From Neoarius graeffei (Eukaryota; Chordata; Actinopteri; Siluriformes; Ariidae), in NCBI RefSeq assembly GCF_027579695.1, contig NC_083589.1:33796335-33860334 (forward strand): a DNA stretch of 64,000 nt, given 5' to 3'. The notes beneath the pieces were generated by a model. It had not been told where the DNA came from. It searched no databases and saw nothing but the letters and a program-made list of their open reading frames with translations. Made by a program: the position numbers and the translations under genes. Of this stretch, positions 1-10,267 are shown piece after piece; positions within the stretch are counted from its first letter, which is position 1; each line of letters begins with the position of its first letter.

Positions 1-1385
1 GAGAGTGAAAGGGCGCCCCAGCAGGTAGTATCAGAGAGTGAGGACCACCTACTTGATGGCAAGGCACTCTTTCTCAATTGTGCTGTACCTGCTTTCACGC
101 ATCGAGAGTTTCCGGCTGATGTACAGCACGGGGCGCTCCTCGCCCTCCACCTTCTGGGACAAAAAAGCCCCCAGCCCTCTGTCCGATGTGTCAGTCTGTA
201 AAATAAAGGGGAGAGAGAAGTCAGGGGAGTGCAAAAGTGGCCCCCCACACAGTGCAGCTTTTACCTTAGAGAATGCCTACTGGCACTGCTCTGTCCACTG
301 GACTGGATCTGGAGCCCCTTTTTTAGTGAGATCGGTTAAAGGGCTGGTGACGTCCGAATAATTAGGTATAAACCTATGATAATACCCAGCCAGCCCCAGG
401 AACTGTCTCAACCCCTTTTTGGTCTTGGGCCTCAGGCAGGCCGCAATCGCTGCAGTCTTGTTAATTTGGGGACGCACCTGCCCATGACCCAAGTGGAACC
501 CCAGATACCGTAATTCCACCCACCCAATTGCACACTTTTTCAGGTTAGCTGTGAGGCCCTCATGCCCCAGCAACTTTAGAACAGCCCTCAGATGTTCTAG
601 GTGCCGCAGCCAATCATGGCTGTAGATTATTATATCGTCGAGATATGCGGCCACGTAGGCAGCATGAGGGTGGAGGACCCTGTCCATGAGCCGCTGGAAC
701 ATAGCAGGCACCCCAAATAACCCAAAAGGGAGCATGACAAATTGGTGTAATCCAAACGGTGTGGAAAGGGCCGTTTTCTCTTGGGATAGAGGAGTCAAGG
801 GGATCTGCCAGTATCCCTTTGTTAGATCCAGTGTTGATAAAAGCGAGCCGTGCCTAACCGATCGAGCAACTCATCAATGTGAGGCATTGGGTATGTGTCA
901 AATTTAGACGCAGCGTTGACCTTTCTATAGTCCACACAGAACCAAACCGACCCATTGGTCTTGGGAACCAGGACCACTGGGCTGCTCCAGTCACTGTGGG
1001 ACTCCTCGATTATGCCCATCTTGAGCATGGCCTTGAGTTCATCCCGGACCACTTTTTTTGTGTGTTCAGGTAGGTGGTAAGGGTGGCTATGCACCACCAC
1101 CACCGGGGGCATCTCAACGTGGTGTTCTATGAGGTGGGTGCGGCTGGGTAGGGGTGAGAACACGTCAGAAAATTCCTCCTGCAACTTGGCTACCTCCGTG
1201 AGTTGGGTCGGTGAGAGGTGGTCTCCACAGGGGACCGGAGTGTTTTGAGATGTTACCTTTTTTACCTCCAGCCCCAGCTCCACCTTCTCTGGAACTATTG
1301 ATGCCAATGCCACGGGGACCCCCTCATTCCAGTGTTTTAAAAGGTTGAGGTGGTAGATTTGCAATGCCCCACCCCATCTGCTCAC
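1..1385 (-). pseudogene. Reverse transcriptase and RNase H start of the Gmr1-type element
   Basis: From 1385 leftward the minus strand encodes the spacer after integrase, then RT with the Phe-Cys-Val-Asp-Tyr-Arg-Lys-Val-Asn block (about 905-930), the catalytic Tyr-Leu-Asp-Asp (about 635), the Gly-Leu-Ala-Gly-Tyr-Tyr thumb motif, and then the RNase H start (Thr-Asp-Thr-Ser-Asp-Arg-Gly-Leu-Gly-Ala and Glu-Lys-Glu-Cys-Leu-Ala, about 60-210). A frameshift lies at about 800-825 between the fingers and the palm, and another break lies between 277 and 234. The enzyme would copy element RNA to DNA in the particle. Upstream fusion to the integrase C-terminus supports the Gmr1 order. The remainder of RNase H is outside the window. 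Confidence 0.85.
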
Positions 1386-1577
1386 CTCACCTCATAGTTG
1401 ATGTCCCCGACTCACCATGTGACCTCAAAGGGTCCTTGCCACTTGGCGATTAATTTAGAACTCAAAGTGGGCAATAATACGAGTATTTTGTCTCCTGGCA
1501 TGAACTCTCTAAGGCACGTGCCCCTGTCATACAGCTGGCTTTGACGTTCTTGTGGCTGCCGCAAATTCTCCTGGGTT

Positions 1578-1580
<3 letters not shown>

Positions 1581-1612
<32 letters not shown>
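1581..1612. repeat. (TG)n microsatellite inside the integrase linker
   Basis: A run of about 16 TG units lies within the degenerate integrase coding region, between the core and the GPY/F module. On the minus strand it reads as His-Thr repeats and is clearly secondary expansion. Confidence 0.95.
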
Positions 1613-1615
<3 letters not shown>

Positions 1616-1703
1616 TTGTGTGCAGGTCAAGAACATACTGAATTTCATTCTTGCTAGGTGAAGGTCCCTCCTCCCAATTTTCCCGTAGCACATCCAGAAT
1701 GCC

Positions 1704-2080
1704 GGGCGGCACGGTGGTGTAGTGGTTAGCGCTGTTGCCTCACAGCAAGAAGGTCTGGGTTCGAGCCCCGTGGCCGGCGAGGGCCTTTCTGTGTGGAGTT
1801 TGCATGTTCTCCCCGTGTCCGCGTGGGTTTCCTCCGGGTGCTCCGGTTTCCCCCACAGTCCAAAGACATGCAGGTTAGGTTAACTGGTGACTCTAAATTG
1901 ACCGTAGGTGTGAATGTGAGTGTGAATGGTTGTCTGTGTCTATGTGTCAGCCCTGTGATGACCTGGCGACTTGTCCAGGGTGTACCCCGCCTTTCGCCCG
2001 TAGTCAGCTGGGATAGGCTCCAGCTTGCCTGCGACCCTGTAGAAGGATAAAGCGGCTAGAGATAATGAGATGAGATGAGA
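1704..2080 (+). mobile_element. V-SINE copy inserted in integrase, with TSD
   Basis: A tRNA-like head (A-box-like GGTGTAGTGGTTAG; B box GGTTCGAGCCC) is followed by the V-SINE body (TTTGCATGTTCTCC, CAGTCCAAAGACATGCAGG) and a tail ending in GATAATGAGATGAGATGAG. The 13-base direct repeat CATCCAGAATGCC flanks it at 1691-1703 and 2081-2093. Removing it reconnects the integrase sequence. RNA polymerase III transcription with LINE-driven insertion is the known mode of spread for this SINE class. Confidence 0.95.
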
Positions 2081-3011
2081 CATCCAGAATGCCACACGGC
2101 CCATATAATAATTCGAATGGAGAAAACCCCATGGAGGCTTGCGGGATCTCTCATACTGCAAATAACAGGGGCTCAAGACACTTATCCCAATTATGTGCGT
2201 CCTCACTTCCAAATTTCCGAATTATGTTCTTGAGTGTTTGGTTAAATCGTTCCACTTAGCCATCCATTTGTGGGTGATAGACACTGGTGCAGATAGACTT
2301 AATCCCCAATAACCCATACAGCTCGTGCAGTGTATGTGACATAAACGAAGTACCTTGGTCTGTCAGTATTTCTTTTGAAATCCCGACCTGGGAGATAAAG
2401 CAGAAGAGCGCTTCCACAATACTGTATGCTGAGATATTGCGGAGAGGTACTGCTTCCGGATATCGCGTGGCATAGTCCACCAGAACTAAAATAAAGCAAT
2501 ATCCCCGTGCTGACCGATCTAATAGCCTGACGAGATCCATCCCAATTCTTTCAAAAGGGGTCTCGATTAGAGAGAGAGGGCACAAAGGCACTTTCAGAGT
2601 GGCCGGGGGATTTACTAATTGGCATTCACGGCACCCCACACACCACCGACGGATGTCCCCGCGAATCCCTGGCAAATAGAACCAGGCCATTATTCAGGCT
2701 AGTGTTTTATCTTGCCCCAAGTGTCCAGCCATGGGATTAAAGTGAGCCGCATGGAATGCGAGTTCCCTACGGCTCTTTGGGATCAGCAATTGAGTTATCT
2801 GTTCTCCAGTTTGAGTGTCCTGCGTCACTCGGTACAATCTATCCTTAATAATAGCGAAATAAGGGAAGGCCGGCGTCGCATTTGGCTGGAGAGTTTGACC
2901 ATTGATTACTCTCACTTGGTCAAACGCATGCTGCAGAGTCTTGTCTCGCGACTGCTCTAATGGGAAATCCCCAAGGGAATCCCTGAGAGAGGGAGGAGGG
3001 GTGGGGTGCTC

Positions 3012-3696
3012 CTAACTCCTCGTATCACTCTGACATGGTGCTGATGTAGACGGCTCTGCGACAGCTTCCCCAGTCAATGCCACACCGGGAGCTTCCCGTG
3101 ACATATTTATGCAGGACTCACCTCTTATTATATGTTTCATCAATTCTTTAAACCCTGGCCAATCAATTCCCAAAATTAAGGAGTGGGTGAGACGAGGGTT
3201 AACCGCTGCCTTAATTCTACGTTTTTGGCTCCAGAATAGAATATGGACGGACATGAGAGGGTAATTGTGAACATCCCCATCCACACAACACCTTCACCAT
3301 GTGTGCCTCACCTTGCACCAGGCGTTGGTGAATTGAGGTCTGATTACAACCGGAATCCGCCAACGCGTGATATGTATCCCCTTGAACACTTACTGGAATG
3401 CAATACATTCCGGCCCGATCGGGGGAAGTCTCTGGCGCATTGGGGATCTGGATCACAGCTCCCACCTCCCTGGTGGAGCTCTGAATTGGGAGATGCTCCG
3501 ACTCCCCGCAGTGCCAGCACACCAGCCCAGGCTTTCCCTCTGCACCGGCATTATGGGAGTCACTCATCTGAGGAGGAGACAATACAGACATGGAAGAGGG
3601 AGATGGGAGGACACCACGGGTGCGATGGGCCGGCTGGGGTGGAGCCGGCCGCCGCCTCCATGGTAGGGGAATGGGGGGTAGGGGAAAGAGAGACAA
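3012..3696 (-). pseudogene. Zinc knuckle and aspartic protease segment of the Gmr1-type element
   Basis: The minus-strand frame from 3696 has a degenerate nucleocapsid zinc knuckle (Cys-Trp-His-Cys-Gly-Glu-Ser-Glu-His, final Cys not apparent). A retropepsin active site, Ala-Asp-Ser-Gly-Cys, follows some 50 residues later. The flap-side and C-terminal part, with the typical Ile-Leu-Gly of Ser-Leu-Ile-Leu-Gly-Ile-Asp-Trp, continues in another frame (3284-3012), so a frameshift lies at about 3217-3284. The protease would process the Gag-Pol polyprotein. It lies between gag and integrase, as in Gmr1-type and copia elements. It is inactive here as encoded. Confidence 0.75.
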
Positions 3697-4498
3697 AGGG
3701 GGAGAAGAGAGAGAGAGGGGAGAAGCGAGGACAGACGCCTCGTCTGCCTGCCATCAGAGCCACCTCCAGATGGTCCTCCACCAGCTCGATGGCTCATCCT
3801 AGTGACACCGGGTGATGACACTGGACCCATTCCGCTGTTCCTTCCAGAAGTTGAGAGATGAACTGTTCCAGTGCCACCAGGTCGATGATCTCGTCGGTGT
3901 CGCGGTCTTCTGCCCTCAGCCACCGCCGGCAGGTGTCCCGGAGTTGCTGGCCGAATGCAAATGGCCGGCCGACCTCCTCCAATGCCAGCATCCAGAAGCG
4001 CTGACGATGTTGTTCCAGGGAGCGGCCGACCCACTGCAGGATGGCTTTCTTCAGGTCAGCATACACCAGTCGGCTGTCAGCAGGGAGAATGCAAGCTGCA
4101 AGCTGCGCTTTGCCAGTCAGGAGCGGGAGGAGGTGCGCCACGCGCTGCTCCACCAGCCACCCCCACGCCTCGGCTGCTTGTTCGAAGAGGGCGAGGAACA
4201 CTTCCGGATCGTCCCGCGGCCCCATCTTCGTGAGGGTGCCGGCTGCGGTGGTCAACGCGCCTGCTGATGTAAGCAGATGCCGGAACACCTAGCAATCTTC
4301 CTGCTGGGCCAGCATCAAGGCTTCGAAGCGTTGCTCTTTTTCCTTTCGGAGGGTGATCAGCGCTTGATGCTGGTTCTGCTGGGTGGTAGAGAGAGCAAGG
4401 ATGAGCTCTTCAAATGGGGAGGACTCCATGGGGTGGTTCCCTTCTGTGCATCCCGGGTTTTGGCACCAGCATAATAATTCCTGATGTGGGTGGAGCAC
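3560..4498 (-). pseudogene. gag of the Gmr1-type element, two in-frame stops
   Basis: This minus-strand frame follows the LTR and PBS directly. It encodes a Gag-like protein: a charged N-terminal segment, then an alpha-helix-rich capsid-like region (about codons 80-235) with Asp-Asp-Pro-Glu-Val-Phe-Leu near its start and Trp-Val-Gly-Arg-Ser-Leu-Glu-Gln further on, and finally a proline/serine-rich tail. Gag would package element RNA into cytoplasmic particles. The frame is interrupted by TAG at about 4289-4291 and by TGA just upstream of 3781, both in register, so this looks like decay by point mutation. A +1-shifted frame overlaps the tail. It is too damaged to act; any particles would need Gag from another copy. 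Confidence 0.75.
4451..4468 (-). promoter_or_regulatory. Primer binding site candidate
   Basis: On the minus strand the 18-mer TGGTGCCAAAACCCGGGA lies 13 bases after the LTR end. It begins with TGG, as expected for pairing with a tRNA CCA 3' end. The 13-base gap is longer than usual, so either the LTR end or the PBS may be slightly misplaced. Confidence 0.5.
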
Positions 4499-4779
4499 AG
4501 AAACACAGCAGGCGAGAGTTGATGTTCACATACACACTTTATTTTGTTATTTTTGCCTTTTCAGCTTCATTCATTCAGTCAGTCAGTCATACACATGCTT
4601 GGGGTCGGGGAGCTTCTCTTCTCTGCTCTCCTCCTTTTATGCTCAATCCCTGTGACAGACAAACAAACACACCCACACACATTAATGATGCCAGGTGGAA
4701 TGAGTTAGTCACTTACCTTCCCCGACCCCGCCCTCCATTCACAAACTGCTGTTTGGCCACGCCCCCATTGCCACAGTCA
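4482..4779 (-). repeat. 5' LTR of the Gmr1-type element
   Basis: On the minus strand the segment begins TGACTGTGGC and ends CCACATCA, giving TG...CA termini and about 298 bp. It contains a TATA-like CATAAAAGG and, nearer its end, AATAAAGTGTG as a likely polyadenylation signal. It lies just upstream of a tRNA-complementary motif and of gag. The boundaries are inferred from the TG/CA ends only, because the partner LTR is outside the window. Confidence 0.65.
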
Positions 4780-5281
4780 TGTTTAACATTAAAAATAAGT
4801 TTAAAATGGCTCAAAGTCAAATAAAACAGAACTTACATTTTGGAAATACAATAAGATACCATGTTTTCTCTCACTTCTCCAGTTTCCTCCCACCTCCCAA
4901 AAACACACAGGTAGGTGGATTGGATAAGACAAATTGACCCAAGGTATGAAGGACTGTGTGAATGTGTGTGAGGAGATATGCTGTATAAGAACATCTGCTA
5001 TTAAAAATACATGTACCTTTACATGCAAAAAGTACTTTTGTGAAAAACTGGTGAATCTATACAGTAAAAAATAACATCTTGGCAAGCAAAAATTTATTGA
5101 ATATAGTGAAATGTAACTCATATTGACATGTAGTAGTATTACAATAAACCAAATAAAAGATTACTAAGCCTGTTTTTTAGACATTTCTTACTAACTGCAA
5201 GCTTTAAATTGTCTTATTCTATTGGTAGAACATTTTACTTCTTTCTATAAATGAATGCTGAACAGAAATAAGATAAGATAA
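4780..5281 (+). repeat. Spacer with an old degenerate SINE-body fragment
   Basis: About 500 bp without coding signal. At 4874-4975 the plus strand keeps a worn V-SINE-like body (CTCCAGTTTCCTCCCACCTCCCA and AAATTGACCCAAGG). The rest is AT-rich with nothing recognisable. Confidence 0.45.
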
Positions 5282-5648
5282 GGGGCGGTATGGTGATGTA
5301 GTGGTTAGCGCTGTCGCCTCACAGCAAGAAGGTCCGGGTTCGAGCCCAGCAGCCTTTCTGTGTGGAGTTTGCATGGTCTCTCCGTGTCTGCGTGGGTTTC
5401 CTCCGGATGCTCCGGTTTCCTCCACAGTCCAAAGACATGCAGGTTAGGCTAATTGGTGGCTCTAAATTGACCATAGGTGTGAATGTGAGTGTGAATGGTT
5501 GTTTGTCTGTATCAGCCCTGTGATGACCTGGTGACTTGTCCAGGACGTATCCCGCTTCTCGCCCATAGTCGTCTGGGATAGGCTCCAGCTTGCCTGCAAC
5601 CCTGCACAGGATAAGCAGCTACAGATAATGGATGGATGGATGGATGGA
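5282..5648 (+). mobile_element. V-SINE copy with GGAT tail
   Basis: The head TGATGTAGTGGTTAGCGCTG, B box GGTTCGAGCCC and body motif CAGTCCAAAGACATGCAGG are present. There is a short deletion after the B box and the tail ends in (GGAT)n. AAGATAAG-like sequence flanks both sides, but that duplication is weak. Confidence 0.9.
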
Positions 5649-5732
5649 AGATAAGACTTTGTTATTATACAATGAAACTTTGTCCAGTAGCACTCAGAAA
5701 AAAAGAGCAGCAATAAAAAAAAAAAAAAGACT

Positions 5733-5972
5733 AGAAAAGCACTCGGAGAGCACAGACCTCCGCCAAGAATCCTTTAAAAAATTCCAGGATCCAGACGGTG
5801 ATCCGCATCACCGCCAAAATTTAATGGATTGTTACTTGTGCCCAGTCACACCTCTGGAAAAAATTTCAGAGCAATCTGTTCATAACTTTTTCCGTAATGT
5901 TGATAACAGACAAACCAACAAACAAACAAACGCTACCGAAAACATAACCTCCTTGGCGGAGGTAAATATAAA
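5733..5972 (+). mobile_element. Probable RTE-like LINE 3' end, copy 1
   Basis: The segment runs from GCACTCGGAGAGCACAGACC to CCTTGGCGGAGGTAA and is about 90% similar to 6424-6655. The features CAGAGCAATC-GTTCATAACTTTTTCCGTAATG, ACAGACAAACCAAC and a short inverted CCTCCGCCAAG/CTTGGCGGAGG pair suit the 3' UTR end of RTE-class LINEs. The family assignment is from memory of similar fish repeats. Confidence 0.5.
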
Positions 5973-6021
5973 TAAAATACAAGATAAAGTAAGTAAAAAA
6001 AGTGCAGCGCAAACAGATATT

Positions 6022-6309
6022 GACCATAAGTTGGCCTAGTGGTTAGCGTGTTTGCATCTTGATCGGGAGATCGGGAGTTCTACTCACGGTTGGGTCATAC
6101 CAAAGACCATCATAAAAATGGTACCTACTGCCATCTGGCAAGGCACACTGCAATACAGATGCGAGTGGGGAGTCAAACTCTCACGGTTACCAGAGGACTA
6201 GCCCCCCACTGTAACCCTAGCTGTGTAATAAGCGAGAGGCCGAGGGCTACAGAAAAGGAAATCTACGCCACCCTATGCGCTGTATGGCATGGGAAGGGAC
6301 TTTGACTTG
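6022..6309 (+). mobile_element. Second tRNA-derived SINE family, copy 1, with TSD
   Basis: The head GTTGGCCTAGTGGTTAGCGT resembles a tRNA A box and GGGAGTTCTACTC a decayed B box. The body has ACCAAAGACCATCATAAAAA and GAGGCCGAGGGCTACAG. The 11-base repeat AAACAGATATT flanks it at 6011-6021 and 6310-6320. Three more copies lie at 24012-24342, 46161-46463 and 47606-47850, all on the minus strand. Confidence 0.85.
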
Positions 6310-6423
6310 AAACAGATATTACACAAATTGTAATAAATTAATATAAATAAATGACCTGCCAACAGAACAAGACTATTTCAAACTTAAAATTATTAAAAGA
6401 AAGAAGCCGGAAATAGGTTTAAC

Positions 6424-6655
6424 TAGAAAAGCACTCGGAGAGCACAGACCTCTGCCAAGAGTCCTTTAAAAAATTCCGGGATCCAGAAGGTGATCCGGAT
6501 CACCGCCAAAATTTAATGGATTGTTACTTGTGCCCAGTCACACCTCTGGAAAAAATTTCAGAGCAATCCGTTCATAACTTTTTCCGTAATGTTTCTAACA
6601 GACAAACCAACAAACCAACGCTACCAAAAACATAACCTTCTTGGCGGAGGTAATA
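6424..6655 (+). mobile_element. Probable RTE-like LINE 3' end, copy 2
   Basis: A close copy of 5733-5972 in the same orientation, with the same start (GCACTCGGAGAGCACAGACC) and end (TTGGCGGAGGTAATAATG). The two are about 450 bp apart with the second SINE family between them, so this could be a local duplication later split or two separate insertions. Confidence 0.5.
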
Positions 6656-8605
6656 ATGTTGATTTCTTATAATCTTAGAATAGAAATTAGTAGATAAGTT
6701 GACTAAATAAACATAACTTAATTGGTCTTTTTTTTACTGTACAATTGATAAACAATGGACAAATCTTATGAATAAAATCATTCACTAGAAATAAAAGGAA
6801 TAAACATAAAACAAAAGAAAGTAACAAAGTTAAAAAAAAATGCAACATTTAAATAAACGGAATCAACAATAACTTTAAATAAAAGTGGCTTTCCTTTTTT
6901 TTATTTACTACTGATCAAGTTGTCTACTGTGGTCCATGGGTTTTTATTTTTTTGTTTGTTTGTTTGTTTGTTTGTTTGTTTGTTTGTTTGTTTGTTTGTT
7001 TGTTTGTTTTTTAAGGTGACTGTATTACCTGTCATTAAATGTAGGCTATGTAATTTTGTCTTACTGCTTTTTTTAAAAGAAATACTTTATTTCAAAGCGA
7101 TATTTTATTTAAAGGAGGCCCTGTTTCATTTAAACCTGGCTTGCCTTGACTACTGTAGCAATGGCACAGAACAAAACATCTGCAGAAACGAACTGCAATT
7201 GGAATGAACATGTTATCCAAGAGAAGCTTCAAGGTCCGGTATAGATACACGAACACACATGTTATCACTCAACGCTTAATATGAATTTTTTCTCACGCTA
7301 TTTCTGTTCCTGGCCTTCATCAGATACAGAAAAGGCTCAGATTTTGCTCTCTCTCTCTCTCTCTCTCTCTCTATTTCACTGTCTCTCTGGGAATCAGGCA
7401 CCTATTACAATAATGCTCACACGACTGCTCACACACACATGGCCTGCTCTAAGCTGTGGATCAATTATAGGCATTGTTACATTTCATCAGCAGTCATCTC
7501 TGGCCATGAAGGAGATACCTAGTGAAACCTGAACTTTAACCTCTGATTGTCATAAATGCGTGTGTGTGTTCCAGGGGATTATTTTGATGGGTAGGAGATT
7601 GTTGTTATTACTTTTTGCCCTGGGGTCTTGAGGCCAAGGATGTTTTGCCACAAAAATTGTATGTGTGTGTGTGTGTGTAAGCTTATGTGTGTCCACACTT
7701 ATTCTATGTTTGTGTATGAAATGTTTCAGCTTCCAATATGTTACTCAGCTGCTGTGTCCCTGTCAGCACCATGCTACCAAACAGCATTGCTTCAGACTAC
7801 ATATCTGCCTCAGAGTGTAACACACTTATTGTTAACAAAAGTGTGTTATTGGTAACACACATTATTGTTTCGTGTCACAAATAAATTATCATAGCTTATT
7901 AACTGCATTCATTTTTTTATTATTTCAATTTTGGCCAAATTGTTGTAGGTAAACTCACATCAGCTTGAAATGCAAATGCTTTCTAAAAATCCACCCCCCT
8001 GAATTTCTCCCTAATTTAGTCATGGCTATTCCCACCACCCAACCAGTGAGGGCAAAGGTGATCGTGTACTTCCTCTGAGGAAGCCAGCTGTATCTGTTTG
8101 AACTGCTTGCTCGGGGGGCAGTGTAACACAATTGGAGAACAGCAGTATCTGCCCACCATCTCACACATGAGCTCACGGACTCCCATGAATGGCTAGCATT
8201 GCTGTAATTGACAGGAAGTATGCCATGCCTCCCTCCCTCCCTGAGAGCACAGGACACTTTTGCTCTCTTGAGCTCCCAGCCATGGAAGGTTGTGGCATCA
8301 TCTGGCTTCAGACTAGTGATTTCTGGATGATGATACAGAAGCACTTTCTGTTTGGCCACTCAGGAGCCCCTAAAATGCTTCAAAGTGTTCTGGCACAAAA
8401 AAAAAATCCCCAAAGTTCACAGTACATTTTTAAACAAACAGAAAGAAAATACATGAGGTTTTTTTTTTTTCAGTCGTAGGGAAACATTTAGACTTAATCC
8501 TGCAGTTGAAACTCTGTTGCTGACTGGAGAATATTAATAGATGCGATGCTGTTGAGCTACTGAATCTTTTATACTAATAGCAATACTAAATACTATACTA
8601 ATATA
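6656..8605. other. Gene-free AT-rich stretch with microsatellites
   Basis: No exon or repeat family with supportable coding content was seen. It holds a (GTTT)n run at 6951-7010, (CT)n at 7348-7372 and short GT tracts near 7660. Apparent frames here are simple-sequence artefacts. Confidence 0.6.
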
Positions 8606-8786
8606 CGAGAGTGAGTCAAATAAAAACCTTAGGTGTGACATAAATTCGAGAAACATTATGTTAAATTTGTAGTTGCAGAAATAAAAAATGTACTAGTGGT
8701 CCATTGCTCTCAACATGCTCTTCTACTGGTACCCTAAACCTGGCACACTTTTGTGACACCTTTTTGCCATAAATAAAGACATAAAT

Positions 8787-9176
8787 CTCATCTCATCTCA
8801 TTATCTGTAGCCGCTTTATCCTGTTCTACAGGGTCGCAGGCAAGCTGGAGCCTATCCCAGCTGACTACGGGCGAAAGGCGGGGTACACCCTGGACAAGTC
8901 GCCAGGTCATCACAGGGCTGATACATAGACACAGACAACCATTCACACTTACATTCACACTCACATTCACACCTACGCTCAATTTAGAGTCACCAGTTAA
9001 CCTAACCTGCATGTCTTTGGACTGTGGGGGAAACCGGAGCACCCGCAGCAAACCCACGCGGACACAGGGAGAACATGTAAACTCCGCACAGAAAGGCCCT
9101 CGTCGGCCGCAGGGCTCAAACCCGGACTTTCTTACTGTGAGGCGACAGCGCTAACCACTACACCACTGTGATGCCT
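8787..9176 (-). mobile_element. V-SINE copy with TSD
   Basis: Reverse-oriented V-SINE: tail CTCATCTCATCTCATTATC at the left, body CATGTCTTTGGACTGTGGGG, and inverted head CGCTAACCACTACACCACTG. TAAAGACATAAAT on the left and TAAAGACACAAAT on the right form a 13-base duplication with one mismatch. Confidence 0.93.
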
Positions 9177-9227
9177 AAAGACACAAATAAATAAATAAAT
9201 AAATAAATATTGAGTGTTTCATTTTAC

Positions 9228-9616
9228 GGGCGGCACAATGGTGTAGTGGTTAGCACTGTCACCTCACAGTAAGAAGGTCCTGGGTTCGAGCCCAGCAGCT
9301 GGCGAGGGCCTTTCTGTGTGGAGTTTGCATGTTTTCTCTGTGTCTGCGTGGGTTTCCTCTGGGTGCTCTGGTTTCCCCCACAGTCCAAAGACATGCAGGT
9401 TAGGCTAATTGGTGGCTCTAAATTGACCGTAGGTGTGAATGTGAGTGTGAATGGTTGTCTGTGTCTATGTGTCAGCCCTGTGATGACCTGGCGACTTGTC
9501 CAGGGTGTACCCCGCCTTTCGCCCGTAGTCAGCTGGGATAGGCTCCAGCTTGCCTGCGACCCTGTAGAACAGGTTAAGCAGCTACAGATAATGGATGGAT
9601 GGATGGATGGATGGAT
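9228..9616 (+). mobile_element. V-SINE copy with TSD and GGAT tail
   Basis: Head GGTGTAGTGGTTAGCACTG, B box GGTTCGAGCCC, full body and (GGAT)n tail. TGTTTCATTT occurs immediately before and after the element. It lies 50 bp from an oppositely oriented copy. Confidence 0.93.
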
Positions 9617-9637
9617 GTTTCATTTGACTCACCCCTG

Positions 9638-10187
9638 TATCTTCCATTATATTCGATAAACATCTCCATACCGATTAATGAGCAACATGCATGAGGCCCC
9701 TTCTATAATTGCAGGTACATTTCAAGTGTTGACTCTGTTAGTCGTTGTCAATTCTGCTATCGTTAAACTGGGGAATCTTTTAACAGAATTGACAACAACA
9801 GAGTTGACATTTGCCACCATTTTGTGTCTTAACTCCACATGCTAACCTCAAACTAGCTACCGCATGGCATATCAAAACATAATTTTATGGATTTTAATCC
9901 TATAATTTTTTTTTTAAATGAGTGAGAGATTCACTCCAGTATCACAATAACAGATTTGACAAATAATTCATCTACTGTTGGTGTATCCTCAGCATTTTTT
10001 TTGTTCAAATTAATACCTCACTGTTTTTCTGAAGTTTCCCACCAGAGGAAGTGACATCTCCAGGTGCAGGTGTTATGTGTATTATTAAAAGTAATTGTGG
10101 ATTTTATGTGGTTTTAGAACAGAGCTGACAAGAACATTGGGATGGATAAAAAATATATATATTTTTTTTATTCCTGAAATTTCACAT
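9638..10187. other. Gene-free spacer with an imperfect hairpin
   Basis: At 9726-9755 and 9782-9812 an imperfect inverted repeat (TTGTCAATTCTG against CAGAATTGACAA at its core) encloses about 26 bases. No termini or coding content were found, and it may be a relic of a foldback element. Confidence 0.45.
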
Positions 10188-10267
10188 TATAGACCCCTTC
10201 GCAGTAAACATCATTCATACGTAAGAGGAAATTGCGCGCGCAGCCTGGACTCAAAAAAGACTCAGCG

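Larger units (their letters stand above)
1412..2960 (-). pseudogene. Integrase of the Gmr1-type element, split by a SINE
   Basis: The minus-strand frame shows, in order, the HHCC zinc-binding domain (His-x3-His-Leu-Gly-Gln-Asp region, then Cys-Val-Gly-Cys-Arg-Glu-Cys at about 2630), the DDE core (Asp in Gly-Met-Asp-Leu, Asp in Leu-Thr-Asp-Gln-Gly, Glu in Val-Glu-Arg-Phe-Asn), and a GPY/F-type C-terminal module (Lys-Trp-Gln-Gly-Pro-Phe-Glu-Val) near 1415-1440. All three acidic catalytic residues are still encoded. Stops interrupt it: TGA at 2691-2693, TAA just before the Val-Glu-Arg-Phe-Asn motif, and another further on. A V-SINE occupies 1704-2080 and a GT run replaces part of the linker at 1581-1612. 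It would insert element cDNA in the nucleus if intact. Integrase here precedes RT. Confidence 0.85.
1..4779 (-). mobile_element. Ty3/gypsy LTR retrotransposon, Gmr1-type domain order, 3' part off window
   Basis: Read on the minus strand, this stretch carries an LTR (4779-4482), a primer-binding-site candidate, gag, a zinc-knuckle/protease segment, integrase, reverse transcriptase and the start of RNase H, which is cut by the window edge. Integrase lies upstream of reverse transcriptase. That is the copia-like order known for the Gmr1 group of fish Ty3/gypsy elements; canonical gypsy elements have integrase last. Sequence characteristic of the integrase C-terminus runs directly into the RT leader, so the order is not an obvious rearrangement. 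The copy is dead: in-frame stops in gag and integrase, frameshifts in protease and RT, a GT microsatellite and a V-SINE inside integrase. The second LTR is not in the window. Confidence 0.9.
8606..9637. mobile_element. Mariner-like MITE remnant invaded by two V-SINEs
   Basis: The left end reads TA-CGAGAGTGAGTCAAATAAAAA and the right end, inverted, CAGGGGTGAGTCAAATGAAAC, with TA on both outer sides (8604-8605 and 9638-9639). GAGTCAAAT-type termini recall mariner elements. Subtracting the SINEs at 8787-9176 and 9228-9616 leaves about 250 bp, so it is a short non-autonomous element. Confidence 0.5.

Noticed and set aside
1716..1775. tRNA gene at the SINE heads
   Set aside because: A- and B-box-like segments are present, but no complete cloverleaf follows and the sequence continues into the SINE body in every copy.
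1..4779. Integrase before RT as an assembly rearrangement
   Set aside because: The integrase C-terminal module runs into the RT leader in a coherent way, and the same order is known for Gmr1-type elements.
4801..5121. 106-codon minus-strand frame next to the LTR
   Set aside because: AT-rich, overlapping a degraded SINE body, with no motif.
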